Shown here in pieces: positions 13,851-18,736 of a DNA stretch of 18,736 nucleotides. Source of the stretch: JBDIAR01 sp039812545 (GTDB lineage Bacteria; Actinomycetota; Actinomycetes; Actinomycetales; Dermatophilaceae); the NCBI GenBank assembly GCA_039812545.1, contig JBDIAR010000054.1:1-18736 (forward strand), written 5' to 3'. The notes beneath the pieces are model-generated. The model saw nothing but the letters and a program-made list of their open reading frames with translations. It was not told the DNA's origin and did not search any database. The stretch's first letter is position 1, and the number at the start of each line of letters is the position of its first letter. The position numbers and the translations under genes were made by a program.

Positions 13851-15470
13851 ATGACCGACGAAGACACCGCCGCGCCGTCGTCCGAGTACGCGGTGGTGTT
13901 CGGATCCAGTCGGGCCGAGCGGGCCGCCGCGTTACGTCGGTCGCTTCGCCTGACGGCCCTGAGCACCATCCTGCCGGGGGCCGGGTTGCGCGCGACCCGA
14001 TGGCGGGCCGCCGGAACGGCTCTGGCCGGCCTGTTCTTGACGGCACTGGTGATCCTGATCGGGGTGCTGGTCCTGATGGGGCCGAGGCGGGCGGGGCTCT
14101 GGCTCGCCGCGCGGCCGAGTCTGTTGCACGACCTGGCGCTGTTCGTGACCGCTTTCGGGCTGGCCTGGTGTGCGGCGATCGCGGCGACCGCCTGGCTGAC
14201 CCGACCGGCCCGGCTCGACCGAGCCGGTCGCGGCCTGCATGTGGCGGTGACCGCGGCGCTGGTCGCGGCGGTGGCGGTGCCGACCTGGTGGCTCCAGGGC
14301 AACGCCCGGGTCACGAGCGAGACGCTGGTGAGTGTCTTCCGGGGCTCGGGTGCGGGGGGACCGGACGAGGGCGCCGTCGACCCGTGGGCGGACATCAGCC
14401 GGGTCTCCGTGCTGCTGCTCGGTTCCGACGCCGGCGCCGGGCGGGACGGCGTGCGAACCGATTCGATGATGGTGGCCAGCGTGGATACCCGGACGGGCAA
14501 CACGGTGTTGTTCGGCTTGCCGCGCAATCTGTTCCGCGCACCCCTGCCCGCGGACAACCCGATCCACGCCGACTACCCGAACGGGTACTACTGCCCCGGG
14601 GCCGCGGCCGGGGACGAGTGCATGCTCAACGGGTTATGGTCACTGGCGACCAGCCCCACCTACAAGTCGCGGTTCGCCGACCCGGCCAACGCCGGCCGCG
14701 ACACGGTGCGTGGCTCGATCTCGCTCATCTTGGGGATCCCCATCGACTACACCGTGGTCGTCGACATGGCCGGGTTCGAGCAGCTGGTCAATGCGATGGG
14801 CGGCGTCGACGTGAACGTGGTGGTCCCACCGAACCCGTATGGCTGGACGTCGATCCCGATCGGGGCGCACCTCGGTGCCGGCGGTGTGCCGGCGGATGTT
14901 CCGGACCCGGGGGATGCCGGGATGTGGATTCCCTCCGGCTCCCAGCACCTCAACGGTTTTCAGGCGCAGTGGTATGCGAGGTTCCGAGTCGCCGATTCCG
15001 ACTTCGGTCGGATGCGTCGCCAGCGCTGCCTGCTGGGGGCCATTCTGCGCAACGTGAACCCGGGCACGATGCTGACCAAGTACGACGGGATCGCGCGGGC
15101 CGCGAAGGACAATCTGTCGACCGATATCGCCGTCGAGCACCTGCCGGCATTCGTCGCCCTCGTCGAACGGATCCGGGCGGGCACGATCACCAGCCTGCCG
15201 CTGACCTCGGACAACATCGACACCCGCAAGCCCGACTTCGACGCCATCCACGCGATGGTCGAGGCGGCCCTGACCACCTCGACCGCGACTCCGACAACCG
15301 CCACGACCACGCCGACGTCCACGCCGACGTCCACCCGGACCGCTACGCCCACCTCGACCCGGACGAAGCGCTCCACCGGTTCCACCCGACCGAGTGGCTC
15401 GGCGACCAACACCCCCGGCGTCACGCCCAGCGACCCGGCCACCGCCGAAGACGTCAAGGACGCCTGCTGA
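13851..15470 (+). CDS. LytR-CpsA-Psr (LCP) family protein, paralogue 1
   Basis: A 539-residue LCP protein. Family members attach lipid-linked glycopolymers (teichoic acid, arabinogalactan or capsule) to peptidoglycan on the outer face of the membrane. The N-terminus has the LSTILPGAGLRATRWR motif and three membrane helices (about 48-70, 93-115 and 128-146). The LCP catalytic domain (about 180-475) starts with VLLLGSDAG and contains R202/D204 in VRTDSMM, then NTVLFGLPRNL, IDYTVVVDMAGF, NAMGGVDV, LNGFQAQWYARFR and DFGRMRRQRCLL. Cysteines in GYYCPG and DECMLNG may form a disulfide. A Thr/Ser/Pro-rich tail ends in KDAC. Start: ATG 13851, with GAGGA four to five bases upstream. It is the tandem paralogue of the next gene; the polymer attached is unknown. 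Confidence 0.92.
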   Translation: MTDEDTAAPSSEYAVVFGSSRAERAAALRRSLRLTALSTILPGAGLRATRWRAAGTALAGLFLTALVILIGVLVLMGPRRAGLWLAARPSLLHDLALFVTAFGLAWCAAIAATAWLTRPARLDRAGRGLHVAVTAALVAAVAVPTWWLQGNARVTSETLVSVFRGSGAGGPDEGAVDPWADISRVSVLLLGSDAGAGRDGVRTDSMMVASVDTRTGNTVLFGLPRNLFRAPLPADNPIHADYPNGYYCPGAAAGDECMLNGLWSLATSPTYKSRFADPANAGRDTVRGSISLILGIPIDYTVVVDMAGFEQLVNAMGGVDVNVVVPPNPYGWTSIPIGAHLGAGGVPADVPDPGDAGMWIPSGSQHLNGFQAQWYARFRVADSDFGRMRRQRCLLGAILRNVNPGTMLTKYDGIARAAKDNLSTDIAVEHLPAFVALVERIRAGTITSLPLTSDNIDTRKPDFDAIHAMVEAALTTSTATPTTATTTPTSTPTSTRTATPTSTRTKRSTGSTRPSGSATNTPGVTPSDPATAEDVKDAC

Positions 15471-15565
15471 CGTCCGGCCGTCGGGAACGGCCACCCCGGG
15501 CACGTGCACCCGGCGGTTTGGTCGGGAGGATTCACCGCCCCGGTCATTCCCGTGCCGGAGGTCCT

Positions 15566-15594
15566 GGGACATCCGCATCTCACGGGTGGACAAT
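15566..15594 (+). promoter_or_regulatory. Possible promoter of the second LCP gene
   Basis: GGGACA (four of six to TTGACA) at 15566-15571, 17 bases, then GACAAT (four of six to TATAAT) at 15589-15594, 36 bases before the ATG. It is similar to the element before the first LCP gene. Confidence 0.35.
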
Positions 15595-15630
15595 GTCCGA
15601 CGGGACGCCGTCGAAACCAACGAGGACCTT

Positions 15631-17241
15631 ATGACCAGCGACGACACAGCCGGCATACGGGGACGACGCGTGCGGGAGGAGCATCGACGGCTCTCGCGAG
15701 CGTTCGCCCTCACCGCGCTGGGCACCGTCGTGCCCGGAGCCGGCCTGGTCCGGACCCGCTGGCGACAGGTCGGCTGGATCCTCGTCGGCGCCTTCGCCGT
15801 GGGCCTGCTCGCCCTGCTGGCCGCGGTGATCGCCAAGGGACCGTCCGGGTTCGCCCTGTCGCTGGCGGCCCGCCCGACCGCGTTCCAGGTGTTGGCGATC
15901 GGCTCCTTGGTGGCCGGTTTCGTCTGGTGTGGTTCCATCCTGGCGACCGCCTGGATCGCTCACCCGCACGGCATCACCCGCAGCCAGGGCACGGCCCTCG
16001 GGGCGTTCGCAGCTGCCATGGCCGTCCTCGTGGCGATCCCGATCTGGTGGGTTCAGGGGGCGTCGTTCGCCACCGATCGCACCCTGAGCACGGTCTTCAC
16101 CGGTTCGTCCACCCCGCGGCCCTCGACGGCGATCTCGGTGGCGACAGAGGCATCGGACCCGTGGCACGGCATACCTCGCGTCAACGTCCTGTTGCTGGGG
16201 TCGGACGCCGGCGTCGACCGGGACGGGACGCGCACCGATTCGATGATGGTGGCCAGTATCGACACGGCCACCGGCAACACGGTGCTCTTCGGCCTGCCCC
16301 GTAACCTCCAGCGGGTGCCGTTCCCCGTGACCAACCCGCTGCACAAGCTCTACCCCAACGGCTTCACCTGTCCCGACCGCGTGGCGCGTGAGGGTGTGGG
16401 CGCCACCTGCATGCTCAACGGCGTGTGGACCGAGGCGACCCAGACCCACCCGGAGTTGTTCACCGACCCCAAGACCGCGGGGCGCGAGACGACCCGCGAC
16501 GTCATCGGCGAGATCCTCGGGCTGCGCATCGACTACACCGTCGTGGTGGATCTGCAGGGGTTCCAGCAGCTCGTGGACGCCATGGGCGGTGTCGACATCA
16601 ATGTCCGCACGACGGAGGTCATCACGGCGCACGGCTGGCCGGGAGTGCCCGTGGAGACCCACTTCCAGGAGGGCACCGGGCGGCTGTTGAACGTGCCATC
16701 TCTCACGGACGCCGCGAAGTGGGTGCCACTCGGGCAGCAGCACCTGGACGGCTACCACGCTCTCTGGTACGCCCGCTCGCGGGTCATCGACACCCTCGGC
16801 GACTTCGGTCGGATGGCCCGGCAGCGCTGCGTCGCCAGCGCGATCATGCGTCAGGCGAATGTCCCGGGACTGGTCCGCAACTACCAGGGCATCCTGGCCG
16901 CCGCCCGGAACAACATCTGGTCGGACATCTCGACCGACGAGCTGCCCGCGTTCGTGATGCTCTTCGAACGGGTTCAGAAGGGCAAGATCACCAGCCTGCC
17001 GTTCACCACCGACGTCATCGACACCTGGAAGCCGAACTTCGCGAAGATCCGCACCCTGGTGGCGGCCGCCATCGCGCCGAAACCGACGGCCTCGGTCACC
17101 GGGGGCGGCACCACGAAACCGTCCTCCCCCGTGCCCTCGACCACACCTTCCAGGTCGCCGTCACGGCCCTCGAACACGACATCCGTGCCGACGCCCACCA
17201 CGATCCCGCCGACGGCGCAGTCCGTGGAAGACGCCTGCTGA
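15631..17241 (+). CDS. LytR-CpsA-Psr (LCP) family protein, paralogue 2
   Basis: A 536-residue LCP protein built like the preceding gene product: PGAG motif (LTALGTVVPGAGLVRTRWR), three membrane helices, LCP domain with VLLLGSDAG, R201 in TRTDSMM, NTVLFGLPRNL, IDYTVVVDLQGF, DAMGGVDI, LDGYHALWYARSR and DFGRMARQRC, a Cys pair (FTCPD, ATCMLNG), a Ser/Thr/Pro tail, and a C-terminus of VEDAC. Start: ATG 15631, with GAGGA about five bases upstream; the longer open frame starts inside the first LCP gene and is not credible. The 160-base gap to the first copy and the separate promoter-like element suggest independent control. The copies differ in the loop after GGVD and in the tails, so they may serve different polymers or be partly redundant. 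Confidence 0.92.
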   Translation: MTSDDTAGIRGRRVREEHRRLSRAFALTALGTVVPGAGLVRTRWRQVGWILVGAFAVGLLALLAAVIAKGPSGFALSLAARPTAFQVLAIGSLVAGFVWCGSILATAWIAHPHGITRSQGTALGAFAAAMAVLVAIPIWWVQGASFATDRTLSTVFTGSSTPRPSTAISVATEASDPWHGIPRVNVLLLGSDAGVDRDGTRTDSMMVASIDTATGNTVLFGLPRNLQRVPFPVTNPLHKLYPNGFTCPDRVAREGVGATCMLNGVWTEATQTHPELFTDPKTAGRETTRDVIGEILGLRIDYTVVVDLQGFQQLVDAMGGVDINVRTTEVITAHGWPGVPVETHFQEGTGRLLNVPSLTDAAKWVPLGQQHLDGYHALWYARSRVIDTLGDFGRMARQRCVASAIMRQANVPGLVRNYQGILAAARNNIWSDISTDELPAFVMLFERVQKGKITSLPFTTDVIDTWKPNFAKIRTLVAAAIAPKPTASVTGGGTTKPSSPVPSTTPSRSPSRPSNTTSVPTPTTIPPTAQSVEDAC

Positions 17242-17271
17242 GCAGGCTCGGCCGGGGATTGGCCCGGACAG

Positions 17272-17311
17272 AGTTCTGGGTCCGGCGCTCGTCGGCGCCG
17301 GACCCAGAACT
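17272..17311 (+). terminator. Perfect 17-bp hairpin after the second LCP gene
   Basis: Arms 17272-17288 (AGTTCTGGGTCCGGCGC) and 17295-17311 are exact reverse complements with a 6-base loop. It begins 30 bases after the stop codon. No T-run. Confidence 0.8.
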
Positions 17312-17407
17312 GCCACCCCGTCCGATCGGCCCCTGCCCCCGAGGCGAGGGCCGACAACGGTAAAGACGCGTGCTGGAGCGGTTCGGTTGCGTCGCCGGGC
17401 CGATGTC

Positions 17408-17427
17408 GATGTGATCTATCTCACATC
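17408..17427. promoter_or_regulatory. Near-perfect CRP/GlxR-type palindrome
   Basis: GATGTGA (17408-17414), six bases, TCACATC (17421-17427): a perfect 7-bp inverted repeat whose core fits the CRP-family consensus TGTGA-N6-TCACA and, with TA at the centre, the form TGTGANNTANNTCACA known for corynebacterial GlxR. It lies between the terminators of two converging genes, so the gene it controls is not obvious. Confidence 0.6.
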
Positions 17428-17452
17428 AGCCGAGGATCTGGGGGAAGCTCCG

Positions 17453-17495
17453 AAAAACGGGCGACAGCGCCCCGGGCGAACCCGGAGCGCTGTCG
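17453..17495 (-). terminator. Rho-independent terminator of the cold-shock gene
   Basis: Stem of CGACAGCGC (17462-17470) with GCGCTGTCG (17487-17495), an inner 5-bp stem (17472-17476 with 17481-17485) and loop CGAA; a single mismatch separates the two. On the minus strand the hairpin is followed after a few bases by five T residues (A-run 17453-17457). It starts 22 bases after the cold-shock stop codon. Confidence 0.85.
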
Positions 17496-17516
17496 TCAGG
17501 TCGGTAGGGCGACGGA

Positions 17517-17720
17517 TCAGAGCGGGCGAACGTTGTCGGCCTGAGGACCCTTGGGTCCTTCGGTGACCTCGAATTCGACGCGCTGAGCCTCGTCGAGCGT
17601 GCGGTAGCCATTCGTCTGAATCGCCGTGTAATGCACGAAGACGTCGGGGCCGCCGCCGTCTTGAGCGATGAAGCCGAAGCCCTTTTCAGCGTTGAACCAT
17701 TTGACGGTTCCCTGTGCCAT
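17517..17720 (-). CDS. Cold-shock domain protein (CspA family)
   Basis: A 67-residue single cold-shock domain protein, a cytosolic RNA/ssDNA chaperone that opens mRNA structure. RNP1 is KGFGFI (13-18) and RNP2 is VFVHY (27-31). Start MAQGTVKWFN and end GPKGPQADNVRPL are typical of actinobacterial Csp proteins, so the length is normal. Start: ATG 17720, with a purine-rich GAAGGAAAGAG about eight bases upstream; an earlier in-frame start would add an unrelated leader. The 5' region holds a predicted promoter about 170 bases upstream and two hairpins, in keeping with post-transcriptional thermal control known for csp genes. It is followed by a clear terminator, so it is monocistronic. Confidence 0.96.
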   Translation of the reverse strand: MAQGTVKWFNAEKGFGFIAQDGGGPDVFVHYTAIQTNGYRTLDEAQRVEFEVTEGPKGPQADNVRPL

Positions 17721-17748
17721 GCGGGTAACTCTTTCCTTCTCACACCAT

Positions 17749-17770
17749 GGCTCGCACTCGTGTGCGAACC
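17749..17770 (-). other. Leader hairpin A of the cold-shock gene
   Basis: Arms 17749-17757 and 17762-17770 form nine pairs (one G-T wobble) with a 4-base loop, ending 28 bases upstream of the start codon and just upstream of the ribosome binding site. Confidence 0.5.
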
Positions 17771-17821
17771 CTGATTGCACCCGAGCCCACGCCGTGACCG
17801 GCGCGATCCGAAGTTCGGGCC

Positions 17822-17839
17822 CGCTCGACTTCTCGAGCG
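17822..17839 (-). other. Leader hairpin B of the cold-shock gene
   Basis: CGCTCGA (17822-17828) and TCGAGCG (17833-17839) form a perfect 7-bp stem with a tetraloop, about 100 bases upstream of the start codon, inside the predicted untranslated leader. Confidence 0.45.
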
Positions 17840-17887
17840 AGCCCGGCGACGAAGCCTTTCAAGGAACTGCAACTGCAACCGGGAATG

Positions 17888-17915
17888 AACTTAGCAGCTA
17901 TGGCGGGATCGGCAA
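17888..17915 (-). promoter_or_regulatory. Possible promoter of the cold-shock gene
   Basis: On the minus strand, TTGCCG (17915-17910), a 16-base spacer and TAAGTT (17893-17888). It would give an untranslated leader of about 160 bases, a usual size for csp messages. In the 418-base stretch 17721-18138 I see this promoter, the two leader hairpins, one GGCATACC word and the ribosome binding site of the next gene, but no other gene. Confidence 0.4.
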
Positions 17916-18138
17916 CCGCTGGAGCCGAGCATTTCCCCGACCGGGGGCGCCCACCCCGTCGGATGGGGCGATTTGCCCCGATTGGCGAGCCCTCGGCATA
18001 CCCCGTCCACAGGCCGCGCGTCATGAGTGGAGGCCGGGCGGGTGGCCCGCCTAGCGTCGCGCGGTAACAGGGGCGAGCGCCTGGGTGGTCGACCGGCGCG
18101 CACGCCCGTTCACCTCGCAGCACGGAGGAGGGAGCAGG

Positions 18139-18736
18139 GTGATCTTTCGGATGGGTGGGGACCCCGACGCGATGGACCGTGTCGCCGCGCGCCTGGAGGG
18201 GTATGCCGGTGGTTGCCGCGACATCTCCAGCGCCGGCTCGGCCGCGAGCGAGCGGTTGCACCGGTGTTGGGCTGGAACCGACGCCCAGCGCTGGGCCACG
18301 CTCTGGCATACGGGCGAGTCGAGCTTGGCCCGGACTGAAACCGAGTTGCGGTCACTGGCGGGCCGGCTTCGGTCCAATGCCGCGGCCCAACGCCTGGCGA
18401 GCGACGCCGCGCTCTCCCGGACCATGGCGCCGTGGCCGGTTCGACCGTCCTGTCCGGACCCGCGGAGCGTGACCCTCGGGTCGCGTGCGCTGGACCGGCT
18501 CGTGGCGGCGGGCGTCCTGCCCGTGCAGGCGCAGGGGATGAACGCGCGGGATCTGGGGCTGTTCCTGCGGGGGCGACCCGACCTGGCTCGGGCGCTGATG
18601 GCCCGGGTGGACGTCGCAGGGGCGCCCGCCGTGCTCGAGCTGCTGCGGGACGGGGACGTGGACGGTACGGGGGCGGGTACGGGTACGGGAGCGGGTGAAC
18701 CGTTGGACGGTCCGGAGCGGATTGCCGCGTGGTTCA
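18139..18736 (+). CDS. WXG100-like protein, possible type VII secretion substrate, N-terminal part
   Basis: This frame stays open to the end of the window (199 codons read, no stop), so the gene continues outside. Start: GTG 18139, with an excellent purine-rich site (GGAGGAGGGAG, 18124-18134) four bases upstream. Residues about 8-90 look like an ESAT-6/WXG100 helical hairpin: a first helix rich in A, R and E, the turn W44-A45-G46 (LHRCWAGTDAQRW), and a second helix (SSLARTETELRSLAGRLRSN). Then follow a Pro-rich linker, a region with two similar helical stretches (ALDRLVAAGVL; LGLFLRGRPDLARALMARV), and a Gly/Thr-rich stretch near the edge. Single-domain WXG100 proteins are about 100 residues, so this is a fusion to an unknown C-terminal part, as in type VII effectors. 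Secretion genes are not in the window. Function beyond this is unknown. Confidence 0.75.
   Translation, partial: MIFRMGGDPDAMDRVAARLEGYAGGCRDISSAGSAASERLHRCWAGTDAQRWATLWHTGESSLARTETELRSLAGRLRSNAAAQRLASDAALSRTMAPWPVRPSCPDPRSVTLGSRALDRLVAAGVLPVQAQGMNARDLGLFLRGRPDLARALMARVDVAGAPAVLELLRDGDVDGTGAGTGTGAGEPLDGPERIAAWF

Larger units (their letters stand above)
462..18311. repeat. Dispersed word GTATGCC/GGCATAC, 31 copies
   Basis: Hand count, both orientations. GTATGCC read on plus starts at 463, 637, 1539, 1707, 4043, 4928, 5144, 6856, 9195, 9810, 10545, 12605 and 18201. GGCATAC read on plus starts at 473, 688, 833, 3317, 4763, 5801, 7295, 8742, 10673, 11788, 11896, 12981, 13024, 13467, 15652, 16168, 17995 and 18305. 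Nineteen of the 31 extend to the octamer GGTATGCC/GGCATACC. At about 70% GC, composition predicts about two heptamers in this length. Twenty-five copies are inside genes and six are intergenic. Confidence 0.85.

Noticed and set aside
15477..15520. Short inverted repeats between the two LCP genes as a terminator.
   Set aside because: Stems are only five to six bp and common by chance at this GC content.
17411..17516. Plus-strand GTG frame running from the CRP-like site into the antisense of the cold-shock gene.
   Set aside because: No ribosome binding site, contains the terminator stem, and continues antisense to a conserved gene.
18006..18011. CCACAG upstream of the WXG-like gene as a further regulator site.
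   Set aside because: No partner hexamer at 11-bp phase and the spacing differs from the three accepted promoters.
1..18736. Insertion sequences, prophage genes, CRISPR arrays.
   Set aside because: No transposase, integrase, phage or Cas-like proteins, and no spaced direct repeats were seen.

Overview
The window looks like chromosome of a high-GC Gram-positive bacterium (Actinomycetota, probably a Micrococcales-like lineage; the family is a guess). The grounds are strong G/C preference at third codon positions, GTP-type PEP carboxykinase, a PhoP-like OmpR regulator, paired LytR-CpsA-Psr (LCP) proteins with three N-terminal membrane helices, a WXG-type protein, and likely leaderless starts. 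Nineteen genes are supported: 18 protein genes (the first and last cut by the window edges) and one tRNA-Ser(GCU). I see no insertion sequence, phage gene or CRISPR array.

Layout. 1-430: 3' end of pckG, with a very strong terminator. 515-1830: divergent DinB-like and alpha/beta-hydrolase genes. 1879-6800: a cell-envelope control module made of a Gly/Pro-rich single-pass membrane protein (minus), a PhoP-like response regulator plus sensor kinase, and an ArnT/PMT-type membrane glycosyltransferase. Three promoters in this module carry hexamers of the form CCACAG at 11-bp phase, each set ending exactly 23 bases before an ATG, which points to one small regulon driven by the encoded regulator. 6817-10519 (minus): an operon for an ABC-2 exporter (ATPase, permease) and a NarL-type sensor/regulator pair, with 4-base overlaps at two junctions. 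10612-12817 (minus): a PepSY-type membrane protein and an unrecognised five-helix membrane protein. 13022-13504: a GtrA-family membrane protein. 13601-13687: tRNA-Ser. 13851-17241: two paralogous LCP ligases. 17517-17720 (minus): a cold-shock protein with a structured leader. 18139 to the end: the start of a WXG100-like protein, open at the edge.

How the genes fit together. Glycosyltransferase, GtrA protein and LCP ligases all belong to families that build or attach surface glycopolymers, and the two two-component systems plus the ABC exporter look like envelope-stress or export control. These functional links are inferences from gene family and position.

The most unusual signal is not a gene. 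The heptamer GTATGCC/GGCATAC occurs 31 times by my hand count, where base composition alone predicts about two. It occurs on both strands, in all three codon frames of genes and in intergenic DNA, and twice head-to-head in the stem of the pckG terminator. It behaves like a genome-wide DNA-level signal, comparable in style to DNA-uptake sequences or HIP1-like repeats.
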